64,000 nt of DNA from JANRLJ01 sp034437895. GTDB taxonomy: Bacteria; Chloroflexota; Anaerolineae; Aggregatilineales; Phototrophicaceae. The notes below the pieces were generated by a model. It saw only the letters and a program-made list of their open reading frames with translations. It did no database searches and was not told the origin of the DNA. Every line of letters starts with the position of its first letter. Position 1 is the stretch's first letter. Shown here in pieces: positions 43,493-52,467 of the stretch. The stretch covers positions 37,044 through 101,043 of the forward strand of contig DAOTTO010000325.1 in the NCBI GenBank assembly GCA_034437895.1, given 5' to 3'. The translations under genes were made by a program, and so were the position numbers.

Positions 43493-45100
43493 TTATTCCG
43501 CATAGGTCACACGGCGTTCAAGATAGCGGAATTGTATCAAGGTGATGAAGGCGACCAGCAGAAACAAAATCACCGATTGCGCGGCTGCACCCCCGATTTG
43601 CGCTCCCGAAGCAAAGGCATCTTCGTAGAGTTTATAAATCAACACGTTAGTTGCGCCGCCATCGCGCCCCGCTGGCCCCAAAGGCGGATTCCCTTGCGTG
43701 AGCGTATCAACTGCGCCGTAAATCCCATAAAATGAGAACGTGACGTTGGTGACGAGCAAAAAGAAGGTGAAGGGCGAAAGCAGCGGCAGCGTAATCCGAT
43801 AAAAACGTTGTAAGCGATTAGCGCCGTCAATTTCCGCCGCTTCAAGTAAATCTTTAGGAATATTTTGTAGGCCTGCAATGTAAAACAAGATGTTGAAGCC
43901 GAGCGCGTTCCAAACTGATGCGAAGATAATCACCCAAGGGGCTAAAGAAGCGTTGGTAAACCATTCCGGCACAGGATCAACATTGAACAGCTTGAACAAC
44001 CCGTAATTAATCAGGCCGCTGCGTCCTTGTCGAAACATTGCCAAAAATATTGCGCCCGTAACTACGGGTGAAATGGCATAAGGCCAAATTAAAAATGTCC
44101 GATAGATGCTCGCGCCCCGCACTTTTTGCGAGGCCAACAACGCAATGCCAAGCGCCATAGCCATACTAATGATGACAATGGCGGCAGTAAAAATTAAGGT
44201 TATGATAAAGCTGTTGCGATAAATTGTATCTTCTACAAGATTAATATAATTGCCCAAGCAGACGAACTGCTCACGCCGAAAGCGCTGGATACTCAGCGAA
44301 AGTGTTGTGATCTGCACCGCCGGATAATATAAGAAAATCACCAAACTGACTAAAGTCGGCAGCAGAAATGTGAGTGGCAGCACCCACCCCTTAAAATAAC
44401 CCGATGTGGAAGCCGTACCGCGCACTTGTCGCGGCTGCATTAACGTCCACATTGGTATCAACACCAACAGCGTACTCACCACCGTAATCAGGATGCCGAT
44501 TTGCCGTTCAATGGCTAAGGCTTCGCCAGAGTAGGTGCAGTGCTGCATAGAGTAGGTCAGAATTTGTGACCCTGCTCCTCCTCCGATAGCGCCAATAAGT
44601 GCGCCGCGTCCCAATACGCGAAGATGTGTAGCTTGAGTTATGCTGCGAAGCGTCTGAAGACTAACGAATGCTCTCATATCGGGTTGGAAAACAATGGCTG
44701 AAATCACCGCAGCAAGCAGCCCAACAAAAATTACATTGAGCAAAATGATGCCCAGCAGATAAGCAATCATCGCTGCCGCAATCCCGAAAAGAATCGCTAA
44801 TCCCGCCAATCTGGGTATAGGCGTAATCTTCCGAGTGGAAAAAACGACAAAGGCCGTTGTTACTGCGCCGAAGATTATCCCGATAAATAGCGACGAGGCA
44901 AGCTGTCCAGATGGCAAAGCGCCATAATAGGCGATGATCGTCTGAATAGACTCAGGGATGACGGTGATTGTCGTAACAAGTAATCGAAAAAAAGCGGCGA
45001 TCCCTTCAAACTCGTTGACGACAAACCAGCCTATAAAGAGCAGTACCAGCGCCCCAACGCTGCGACCCCACCATTTATCAAAAAGTATTTGACCACGCAT
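43493..45100 (-). CDS. Carbohydrate ABC transporter permease (MalF-like) with long N-terminal membrane extension
   Basis: A 535-residue protein. The last 300 residues are a regular CUT1 permease (EAA loop DLLEAAEIDGANRLQRFYRI near residue 430). The first 230 hold several additional hydrophobic segments, for example LGIILLNVIFVGLLAAVISA, plus a glycine-rich GALIGAIGGGAGS. MalF also has extra N-terminal helices, but this extension is longer. The frame opens with ATG 45142, but that codon lies in the loop of a hairpin, so ATG 45100 with GAAAG upstream is preferred. Confidence 0.85.
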   Translation of the reverse strand: MRGQILFDKWWGRSVGALVLLFIGWFVVNEFEGIAAFFRLLVTTITVIPESIQTIIAYYGALPSGQLASSLFIGIIFGAVTTAFVVFSTRKITPIPRLAGLAILFGIAAAMIAYLLGIILLNVIFVGLLAAVISAIVFQPDMRAFVSLQTLRSITQATHLRVLGRGALIGAIGGGAGSQILTYSMQHCTYSGEALAIERQIGILITVVSTLLVLIPMWTLMQPRQVRGTASTSGYFKGWVLPLTFLLPTLVSLVIFLYYPAVQITTLSLSIQRFRREQFVCLGNYINLVEDTIYRNSFIITLIFTAAIVIISMAMALGIALLASQKVRGASIYRTFLIWPYAISPVVTGAIFLAMFRQGRSGLINYGLFKLFNVDPVPEWFTNASLAPWVIIFASVWNALGFNILFYIAGLQNIPKDLLEAAEIDGANRLQRFYRITLPLLSPFTFFLLVTNVTFSFYGIYGAVDTLTQGNPPLGPAGRDGGATNVLIYKLYEDAFASGAQIGGAAAQSVILFLLVAFITLIQFRYLERRVTYAE

Positions 45101-45130
45101 TCGGAATGACTTTCTTGATTTATAACCATA

Positions 45131-45153
45131 AAGGCGCAGCATCCTGCGCCCTT
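45131..45153 (-). terminator. Attenuator hairpin between sugar-binding protein and permease genes
   Basis: GGCGCAG-catc-CTGCGCC (45133-45150) with AAG/CTT extension. Read on the - strand it ends in CTTTA, a weak terminator. It falls in the 71-nt gap after the binding-protein gene plus the first codons of the longest possible permease frame, like the potD-potA attenuator. Confidence 0.55.
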
Positions 45154-45213
45154 ACAGCGTTGTTCGACGTAACTTATGGCATAATTTGCGTCGAAACTTA
45201 TTGGTTAAATGGG

Positions 45214-46557
45214 TTATTCAAACAAGCTGTTGTATTCCGCCAAAAGCGCATCAGCTTGCTCTTTAGCTGCTTGTAAAGCGATTGCAGGGTCTTCTCCGCC
45301 ATCAACAACCGATTGGAACGCCTGAATCAAGAAATCGCGCACTTCGGCTGATGGCCCAACAACCGCCCCGGCTGTTGCTGTGTTTTCTTGTGATTCAGAT
45401 AATTGGTCAACTGCGATACGGAAGTTCGGATTTTCGTTAAACCAACCATCTGCCGTCAATTGTTCAATCGAGCTAGTGCGGTTGGGAATATAACCTGATC
45501 CTTGATGCCAGAGAATATCATTCTGGGTATTGGTCAGGAAGAAGATGAAATCCACCGAGGCTTGTAATTCTTCTGGTGTTTGGTCAGCCGACAGCCACAC
45601 ACTCGCGCCGCCAACAGTCACCCCATTGGTTGCATCTTCGGTTGGCAGCGGCAAGCGTGTCACGCCTAAGTCAACCCCTTGGGCGGCGGCAAATTGGGTA
45701 AACAACGTCAAACCAGCCGTGCTGTTAATGGTCATCGCAGTTTGTTGGCTAAGGAAAGCAATGCCTTCGCCCGTATAATCGTTGGCTGTTCCACTGTAGA
45801 TATAATAACCAGCATCAGCCAGCTCATTCCACCAGTTTAGAACGTTGAGCATCTCAGGGCTGTCATACAACATCGCGCTGGCACGAGCATCACGCCCATT
45901 ATTGTTGTCTGCCAACAAGCCGCTTTGCATCGCCACCCACTGCTCGGCAAACCAAGCTGCCATCGGCCAATTGATGCAGCCGCTTAGGTCAGGATTAGAT
46001 GCAACAAGTGCCTCACATGCTGTGGTAATTTCCGCAAACGTCGAAGGCGGGTCATCAGGGTCAAGCCCGGCAGCCTCGAACATACCCCGATTATAATAAA
46101 GGATAGGGTTAGACGAATTCCAAGGTAGACTCCAGATGTTGTCGCCGATGCTGTAATAGCTGCGGATGACGGGGAGAATATCCTCTAATGTGGCAAGCTG
46201 TTCTTCGCTAGCAACATCACTCACGGGAACAAAATATTCTGAATCCGCCGCTTGCTGTGTGAGACCTTCTTCCACTTGTACAATGTTGGGCGCATCACCT
46301 TGATCTGCCGCCAACAGAGCGTTATTGAAGACCTCGGTATAATCCGTGCTGGTTGAAACCGGAACCACCGTGACTCCCGGATTTTCTGCCATAAAAGCAT
46401 CGGCGATTTGCTGGACGACTGCCCCACGCGAATCGTTCTCGCCGCCGAAGATATGCACAAATGTGATTTCGATATTATCTTGCGCTGCAACAGAAACCAG
46501 CGGAACAAGACTTAACGCCAAAAAGAGAACCCCGCACGAAGCAAATAATTTTTTCAA
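45214..46557 (-). CDS. Sugar ABC transporter substrate-binding protein (UgpB/MalE-like)
   Basis: A 447-residue exported binding protein. The signal peptide KKLFASCGVLFLALSLVPLV is cut near VAA/QD; there is no lipobox. IEITFVHIFGGENDSRGAVV and NVVQVEEG-like strands, LPWNSSNPILYYNRGMFEAA and PLPTEDATNGVTVGGASVWL are hallmarks of family 1 sugar-binding proteins (glycerol 3-phosphate or oligosaccharide). On this strand GGAG sits only 2 nt before the GTG at 46563 but 8 nt before the in-frame TTG at 46557, so TTG (MKKLFAS..) is the likely start. Confidence 0.88.
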   Translation of the reverse strand: MKKLFASCGVLFLALSLVPLVSVAAQDNIEITFVHIFGGENDSRGAVVQQIADAFMAENPGVTVVPVSTSTDYTEVFNNALLAADQGDAPNIVQVEEGLTQQAADSEYFVPVSDVASEEQLATLEDILPVIRSYYSIGDNIWSLPWNSSNPILYYNRGMFEAAGLDPDDPPSTFAEITTACEALVASNPDLSGCINWPMAAWFAEQWVAMQSGLLADNNNGRDARASAMLYDSPEMLNVLNWWNELADAGYYIYSGTANDYTGEGIAFLSQQTAMTINSTAGLTLFTQFAAAQGVDLGVTRLPLPTEDATNGVTVGGASVWLSADQTPEELQASVDFIFFLTNTQNDILWHQGSGYIPNRTSSIEQLTADGWFNENPNFRIAVDQLSESQENTATAGAVVGPSAEVRDFLIQAFQSVVDGGEDPAIALQAAKEQADALLAEYNSLFE

Positions 46558-46675
46558 AGCCACTTCTCCTTTTATCTGAACAACAATGCCAACAGCTAAA
46601 CAACGTTAGCCTGTTTACACAAATATGTCACGAAACAGCGTTTAAGAAAAATTTAAGTTTGTGTTAAGCTACGGG

Positions 46676-47581
46676 TTATTCAAACCAAAACGGATTCGAC
46701 CAAGCTCGCCCACCCTTCGCGTCACGCACCACAATCCGCCCATAAGGACTGTCAAACTTCTCAATGTTCAATTCTGCGCCAAATAACCCATTGCCATACG
46801 CGCTCACAGCCGTCCACCCTTTTCCCGTGGCGAAAATACGCTCGGCAGGTGAACAGCGTACAATGATTTTTTCTTTGGGGAATACTTGAACATCGTAGAT
46901 TTCCGGCCCGGTGCTGGAATAGTAAGACCCTGCTTTAAGTGCTGCCAAAATTGCCTCTGGGTGTAACGTCTCGCTTTTGACCTGCACCCAACCTAAAAAT
47001 ACATCGCCCCGCGCAGCATTAAAATGGGCATCATCAGTCGCGCAAGCCGTATAGCGATGACCTCGCGCTAGCATCATATCCATCATGTACCAGCTATCAA
47101 TTTTATCGTTGTGGTCATGTGATGTGCCATTAATGACCTCAATGGCATGAACGGGACCCAAAGACAGGACATCACCTTCGGTTAAGGTATACCATTGGGG
47201 ATGGGCAACCGCAACATACGCACCCGTATTTAAGGCGCGGGCGGCGATCTGTGGGCCAGTTTCACCTTCGGTGGGCGGCTCAAATGTGAGAGGTAGTCCA
47301 ACGGCTAAAATGTGCCATAAGTTACCCAACTCAGTATATCCAGCATGGAGTTCTGCGCCAATTAAGGTTGTAAAATCGCCTATGTGGAAAGAACGCGTAT
47401 CCGTGAGGGGAAAATTGTATGCAGAGAGAAAATGATCCGTAATCGACAAAAAGTGATACCCTGCTTCCTGGTAAACCCGACAAACCGCCTCCGGTGTTAA
47501 GCGCCCATCAGACAGTGTAGAGTGCGTATGAAGGTTGCCCTTATAAAATTGCCCCGGTTTATTAAACGGTAACGTGAGCAT
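46676..47581 (-). CDS. PHP-domain metal-dependent hydrolase (CehA/McbA-like)
   Basis: A 301-residue protein. GNLHTHSTLSDGRLTPEAV (residues 15-33) gives the H-x-H...D metal site, SITDHFL the next His, and CATDDAHFNAARGD the late Asp/His ligands. Such proteins hydrolyse phosphoesters or esters; CehA/McbA members cleave carbamates. The last 60 residues form a beta-rich domain (IIVRCSPAERIFATG). It precedes the sugar-importer genes on the same strand by 112 nt. Confidence 0.8.
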   Translation of the reverse strand: MLTLPFNKPGQFYKGNLHTHSTLSDGRLTPEAVCRVYQEAGYHFLSITDHFLSAYNFPLTDTRSFHIGDFTTLIGAELHAGYTELGNLWHILAVGLPLTFEPPTEGETGPQIAARALNTGAYVAVAHPQWYTLTEGDVLSLGPVHAIEVINGTSHDHNDKIDSWYMMDMMLARGHRYTACATDDAHFNAARGDVFLGWVQVKSETLHPEAILAALKAGSYYSSTGPEIYDVQVFPKEKIIVRCSPAERIFATGKGWTAVSAYGNGLFGAELNIEKFDSPYGRIVVRDAKGGRAWSNPFWFE

Positions 47582-47665
47582 AATATTCCTTTAATCGTCT
47601 TTCTTCATAAAGCACGTTATGATTTATCATTATGAGAAATTTTGCAACTAATTTCACAAAATACC

Positions 47666-49456
47666 ATGACTCTTAACGAATTGATCTTAATTGGGGTCAT
47701 CATCAGTGCGCTGGTGTTGATTATCTACGTCAGACTGCGGCCTGATTTGGTGGCTTTGTTGGTGTTGCTTACATTAGCTTTTAGTGGTGTTGTGACGACT
47801 CAAGAAGCATTGTCGGGTTTTAGCCGTAATGCGGTTATCACCATTATCGGGCTGTTTATTATCACCCACGCACTCGACGAAACAGGTATCATCCAATGGG
47901 CTGCCCGCCGCATTAACAGTGTCGGTAAAGGCTCGGAAAAACGTCTTATTTTGGTCTTTATGATTTCCGGCGCAACCCTTTCCCTCGTCATGAACAACAT
48001 CGCAGCAGGCGCAGTTTTACTTCCAGCGGCGGTACGGGTTGGCATAAAATCGAAAGTGCGTCTTTCTAAATTACTGATTCCCCTGTCCTTTGGTACGCTT
48101 GTGGGCGGTATGGCGACTTATCTCACAACCGCCAATATTATCCTCAGCGGCTTGCTGCAAGATCAAGGGTTAGACGGTTTGGGAATGAAGGATTTTATCC
48201 CAACTGGTGGCCTTATCGTCCTCGCTACTCTTATCTATATGCTCACTATTGGACGGCGTTTGCTGCCTACGCGGGACAGCATAAGCCAGAGCGTTACCTC
48301 TTCCAATCTTTATGAAACCTACCAGCTTGATCAGCGCATGTGGGAAGTCCAGATTACGCCTGAATCAAGACTCGTTAGCTGTGAGCTTGGCCGGAGCGAA
48401 ATTGGGCAAAAATTAGGCTTAACTGTTGTCGGCATTTGGCGCGGACACAAAGCAATTTTGCCGCCTGAACCCAATGAGATCATTCGCAGCGATGACTTTC
48501 TACTGGTGATGGGGCGCGAGGAACGGGTTGAACAGTTAGAAGACTGGGGAGTCGTGTTCCGCCATGAAAATTATAGTGTGAATGGAAAACACAATTACGA
48601 TGTCGATCTATCGGAAGTTATTATTCCACCACGTTCCAGCGTTATCGGCAAAACATTAACTGACATCAATTTCCGTACGCACTATGGCTTAACTTGTGTG
48701 GCGTTGTGGCGAGAAGGCCGCAGCTATCGTACTGATGTAGGAAAATATATTCTTCAGGTTGGCGATGCCCTACTTATGGTAGGGCCAGCGGCCAAAGCCC
48801 GACTTTTGGCACAAGACAGAGATTTCTTGGTCTTAAATGGCAATCAGCAGCAGCCTTCTGCGCCTAGCAAGGCCGGATGGGCATTATTTATTACGGCGGT
48901 TGTCCTGCTTATCGCAATTTTCGATCTACTTCCCTTACCCGAAGTGATGCTGGCGGGTGCGGTGGCGATGGTTCTCACCGGTTGTCTTAAAATGGATGAG
49001 GCCTACCGCGCTATTGAGTGGCGTGTTGTGTTTTTGATTGCTGGGATGCTGCCCGTAAGCATTGCGATGGTCAACACTGGTCTAGCGGTACGCATTGGGC
49101 AATTGATGGTTGATACATTTTCTGGTTTTGGCTCTTTAGCCCTCATTTCAGGATTATTTTTGCTGACTGTAGCCGTATGTCAGATTATCGGCGGTCAAGT
49201 GACGGCGCTTGTTGTGGGGCCGATTGCCGTCAGCGCCGCAATTCAAGTCGGCATTAATCCCCAAGCTGTGGCAGTTGCTGTCGCCATTGGCTGTTCAACC
49301 GCATTTTTAACCCCTATCGCTCATCCTGTGAATGTCTTAATGATGGGGCCGGGCGGCTACACCTTCGGCGATTTTTTTAAGGTTGGGCTTGGCATGACTA
49401 TCGTGACATTTATCACGCTCTTGATTGGCATGGTCTTGATTTGGGGAATCCACTAG
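47666..49456 (+). CDS. SLC13-family (divalent-anion) permease with two central TrkA-C domains
   Basis: A 596-residue membrane protein. Five to six N-terminal helices carry SLVMNNIAAGAVLLPAAVRV, the helix-break N-N-x-A motif of SLC13 carriers; the matching C-terminal motif is GCSTAFLTPIAHPVN. Between the halves lie two RCK_C/TrkA-C regulatory domains (about residues 220-295 and 300-385), as in bacterial sulfate/anion permeases. Anion specificity (sulfate, dicarboxylate, phosphate) cannot be read. ATG 47666 is chosen; a TTG at 47642 would add eight residues. A clear terminator follows. Confidence 0.85.
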   Translation: MTLNELILIGVIISALVLIIYVRLRPDLVALLVLLTLAFSGVVTTQEALSGFSRNAVITIIGLFIITHALDETGIIQWAARRINSVGKGSEKRLILVFMISGATLSLVMNNIAAGAVLLPAAVRVGIKSKVRLSKLLIPLSFGTLVGGMATYLTTANIILSGLLQDQGLDGLGMKDFIPTGGLIVLATLIYMLTIGRRLLPTRDSISQSVTSSNLYETYQLDQRMWEVQITPESRLVSCELGRSEIGQKLGLTVVGIWRGHKAILPPEPNEIIRSDDFLLVMGREERVEQLEDWGVVFRHENYSVNGKHNYDVDLSEVIIPPRSSVIGKTLTDINFRTHYGLTCVALWREGRSYRTDVGKYILQVGDALLMVGPAAKARLLAQDRDFLVLNGNQQQPSAPSKAGWALFITAVVLLIAIFDLLPLPEVMLAGAVAMVLTGCLKMDEAYRAIEWRVVFLIAGMLPVSIAMVNTGLAVRIGQLMVDTFSGFGSLALISGLFLLTVAVCQIIGGQVTALVVGPIAVSAAIQVGINPQAVAVAVAIGCSTAFLTPIAHPVNVLMMGPGGYTFGDFFKVGLGMTIVTFITLLIGMVLIWGIH

Positions 49457-49458
49457 TG

Positions 49459-49494
49459 AAGGCGCAAAGAAATACGTTTCTCTACGCCTTTTTT
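49459..49494 (+). terminator. Rho-independent terminator after the SLC13 permease gene
   Basis: AAGGCG (49459-49464) and CGCCTT (49485-49490) enclose an inner AGAAA-tacg-TTTCT stem, followed by TTTT. It lies between convergent genes. Confidence 0.8.
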
Positions 49495-49502
49495 ACGAGC
49501 GA

Positions 49503-51551
49503 TTAGCTTTCGTCTTTTTCCTTGCAATACTTATCGAACCAGTTGATCGTATGAATCAGACGGATGACGCGATGCTCAGGTTCACCGCTGCGAGAAAGTT
49601 CATGCCCTTCGCGAGGATAGCGCAGCATTTCTACAGTACCGCCACTGCGTCGAATAAAGGCAAACATCTGCTCGCCCTGCTCTATCGGCACACGATAATC
49701 ATTTTCCGAGTGTTCAATCAGCAGCGGCGTTTTAATGTTATGGGCATAGGCTAACGGGGAGTGCTTCCACAGCAGTTCATGATCTTCCCAAGGATTAACA
49801 TCGAACTCGCCAGAAATCAACGAAGGAACATCGCTGGTGCCATAAAAGCTGACCAAATTATAAACCCCACGCTGAGAAACCGCCGTGCAGAAGCGATTCG
49901 TATGGCTGATAATCCATGTCGTCAAATAGCCACCATAAGACCCCCCGATAACGCCCATGCGGGTCTCATCAATGAAGCCTTTTTGGAGAAGCGCATCTAC
50001 ACCTGCCATCACATCTTTGTAGGCCACATCGCCCCACGCTTTATGCAGCGCCCAACGAAACTCCTGCCCATAGCCATCGCTGCCACGTGGATTACAATAA
50101 AAGACGATATATCCCCGCGCCGCATGGAACTGCCATTCGTGGAACATCGACGTATCGCTTGGTCCCCACATAATATGTGGCCCCCCATGCACATGCAGCA
50201 CTAGTGGATATTTTTGACCTTCTTGGTAGCCCACAGGCAGTACATACCAGCCTTGAATCTCTATGTCATCAGGCGATATAAAACGAAATTCATTGGGTGG
50301 TTGGATAATGAGCGAGTTAAGGAAGTCACGGTTAAAGTGCGTTAATTGAACCGGTTCGGTGGTGTCAGCGGCTAAATAATATAATTCAGCAGGGGATAAA
50401 GGTGTGCTGGCGGTATACGCAATTTCGCCCTTTTTCCCCACCCCTAATTGCAGCGCTCTCAATGTCCCATCAAGAATTGTCTCAATTTTGCCGCTGCTGA
50501 GGGTGACTTTATAAATCGGGCTGTTGCCTTGTGTTCCTCCCGCAAAGATGAGTGTACTGCTGTCTGATGTCCACGAAGGCTCGCTCACGCCTTGATTGAG
50601 TTCAAGGTTGAGATCGCGTGGTTCGCCCCCATCTATTGGCAGCACCGTTAATCGATCAATAAACTCATACATATTGTGAACTTGCGGAAACCGAAAATAG
50701 ACTAGCAATTTGCCGTCAGGTGAAATCAACGGTGCTAAACTAGAATGATCCGCTCCAGTGATCTGCTCGTGTTGCCCATCGGCTGTGTGAATCCTAAAAA
50801 GCGCCCCATGTCGAAATGGCTCATCGGCGGCAGGATCAATTTGACGCGAGGTATAAATAAATGCGCTATCGGCTGACCACTGTGGCACATCATGATTCGC
50901 ATCAATGTCGGTTAATCGGCGTGGTTTCGCATCTTCCGTTGCGAGGCCATCTGCGGTTGGGAGGACATAAATTTGTGAATAACGATCTCCCAAAAAGGAT
51001 GTTCCAGAGCGATAAGGGATTCGCGCTACGGGGTAGGGATCAAGCCGCTTCTTTTCATCTTCTTCGCGCCGTTCATTACGATGTTTGCCGTCTAATTTAT
51101 CCTTCGGTGGTTCATCTTTTTCGCCACGGTCCTCTTTGTGGCGTTCCGTAGCATTCATAGAAGATAAGTAGGCGATCTGTGTCCCTTCTGGCGACCAAGT
51201 GAGGCCGCTAACGCCGTTAAGAGCGCTCGTCAAAGGACGCGGTTCGCCGCCTGGAGCCGCAATCGGTAGCAGATAAATTTGAGGCTTTCCATCACGAGAA
51301 GAAATAAAGGCTAATGTGTTTCCATCCGGTGACCAACGGGGTTGGCTGTCTTTGCCGCTTCGCGTTAATTGGCGTGGCTCACCGCCGGAAGTGCTGCTTA
51401 ACCAAATGGTGCGTTTGTAGCCATTTTCCATTTTATCAACGGTGACACGCACATACGCAATCCATTGCCCATCCGGGCTCATGCTTGGGTCTTCAACCGT
51501 GATGAATTGGTAAAGGTCATCTGCCGTTATAGGACACTTTTCTTCACTCAA
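49503..51551 (-). CDS. S9-family prolyl oligopeptidase / dipeptidyl aminopeptidase
   Basis: A 682-residue serine peptidase. The first 400 residues are a TolB-like beta-propeller with W-S-P-D-G repeats (SMSPDGQWIAYV, RWSPDGNTLAFIS, TWSPEGTQIAYLS). The C-terminal alpha/beta hydrolase has nucleophile GGSYGGYLT, Asp in HSENDYRVP and His in YPREGHELS. It cleaves short peptides, typically after proline or acyl-amino residues. An unusual, highly charged stretch of about 40 residues (ERHKEDRGEKDEPPKDKLDG) interrupts the propeller near residue 135. No signal peptide, so cytoplasmic. Confidence 0.9.
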   Translation of the reverse strand: MSEEKCPITADDLYQFITVEDPSMSPDGQWIAYVRVTVDKMENGYKRTIWLSSTSGGEPRQLTRSGKDSQPRWSPDGNTLAFISSRDGKPQIYLLPIAAPGGEPRPLTSALNGVSGLTWSPEGTQIAYLSSMNATERHKEDRGEKDEPPKDKLDGKHRNERREEDEKKRLDPYPVARIPYRSGTSFLGDRYSQIYVLPTADGLATEDAKPRRLTDIDANHDVPQWSADSAFIYTSRQIDPAADEPFRHGALFRIHTADGQHEQITGADHSSLAPLISPDGKLLVYFRFPQVHNMYEFIDRLTVLPIDGGEPRDLNLELNQGVSEPSWTSDSSTLIFAGGTQGNSPIYKVTLSSGKIETILDGTLRALQLGVGKKGEIAYTASTPLSPAELYYLAADTTEPVQLTHFNRDFLNSLIIQPPNEFRFISPDDIEIQGWYVLPVGYQEGQKYPLVLHVHGGPHIMWGPSDTSMFHEWQFHAARGYIVFYCNPRGSDGYGQEFRWALHKAWGDVAYKDVMAGVDALLQKGFIDETRMGVIGGSYGGYLTTWIISHTNRFCTAVSQRGVYNLVSFYGTSDVPSLISGEFDVNPWEDHELLWKHSPLAYAHNIKTPLLIEHSENDYRVPIEQGEQMFAFIRRSGGTVEMLRYPREGHELSRSGEPEHRVIRLIHTINWFDKYCKEKDES

Positions 51552-51628
51552 GGTGATTTATCCTTACGTTTTAAAAATATTAAACACAGGGATTATAGCG
51601 CAAAACAATCTCAAAGCCTTAAAATCTT

Positions 51629-51720
51629 AGGACTTACGCAGTTGACCAAATTTTGTGATAAAAGTTGCTATTTTACGGGGTTTAGTAAGGCTTAGTAAGG
51701 AAAACTTTCCCTTACAGTCC
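51629..51720. repeat. Small repeat-rich intergenic segment
   Basis: It contains GGACTTACGCAG at the left, a tandem TTAGTAAGG copy (51682-51690 and 51692-51700), a hairpin GTAAGG/CCTTAC (51695-51715), and AGTCC at the right end, so the outer GGACT and AGTCC are inverted repeats. It may be a decayed miniature transposable element. GGACTTACGCA-like ends occur on several known insertion elements, but I cannot prove the link. Confidence 0.3.
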
Positions 51721-51757
51721 CAAAAACTAATTACTTTGAACTGCTTGACCTCTAAAG

Positions 51758-52459
51758 CTATGATTCGGTCTTAAGTTCTCCCCGTCGGATGCGCCAATCG
51801 ACATAAAAGCTGGCGACGAGATAATAAGCGGGATAAAACAAACTCAGGGCGATGAGGGTAGAAGAAGGTGTCTGCTGAAATAATAAATAGACCACCAAAG
51901 CAATCCAGAGGATGCCCAAGCCCCACGAAGTTTTCCATAGCACTTGATTCTTGCTTGGATAAAGATAGCGTGTGGGAATAAAAGTCAGCAAACCCGGCAC
52001 AAGCAAGAGGAAAATTGCAATCACAGGTTGCGGATTAAGCCAGTACAGATATAAGGCGACCACATTCCAATAACTCGGAAAGCCAAGAAAAAACGAATCC
52101 GATGTTTTCATATTGATCTGCCCATAGGCATACATCGAAGCCAAAACCGGCACTGCCAGCCAAATTGGATGCGGCAGTAATTTTTCTTGATTCATGATAA
52201 ACACTGGCACCCAAACATAGGTCAGCACATCGATGACGTTATCCATCTCTGCCCCGCTAAAACGAGGCAGAACTTCGCTCACTTTTACCCGTCGTGCCAG
52301 CAAACCATCCGTCGCATCAATCAACATCGTTACAATAAGTAACAAAAACGCCACCTGAGTTTGTCCCTCAGCGGCGCGGAGCAGCGCGAACATCCCAATG
52401 ACTCCGCCTATGGCTGTGTAAAAATGAACGCCCCAGGCGGCAGCTTTACGACTAAGCAT
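51758..52459 (-). CDS. CDP-alcohol phosphatidyltransferase, phosphatidylcholine-synthase-like
   Basis: A 233-residue membrane enzyme with seven to eight hydrophobic segments. The catalytic motif D-x2-D-G-x2-A-R-x8-G-x3-D-x3-D appears as DATDGLLARR then GAEMDNVID (with the last Asp replaced within a shifted spacing). The overall pattern (AWGVHFYTAIGGVIGMFALL, EVLPRFSGAEMDNVIDVLTY, GFPSYWNVVALYLYW) is close to bacterial phosphatidylcholine synthase (Pcs), which condenses CDP-diacylglycerol with choline. Phosphatidylserine or phosphatidylglycerol synthase are less likely. It follows the DedA gene by 8 nt. Confidence 0.7.
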   Translation of the reverse strand: MLSRKAAAWGVHFYTAIGGVIGMFALLRAAEGQTQVAFLLLIVTMLIDATDGLLARRVKVSEVLPRFSGAEMDNVIDVLTYVWVPVFIMNQEKLLPHPIWLAVPVLASMYAYGQINMKTSDSFFLGFPSYWNVVALYLYWLNPQPVIAIFLLLVPGLLTFIPTRYLYPSKNQVLWKTSWGLGILWIALVVYLLFQQTPSSTLIALSLFYPAYYLVASFYVDWRIRRGELKTES

Positions 52460-52467
52460 GAATGAAC

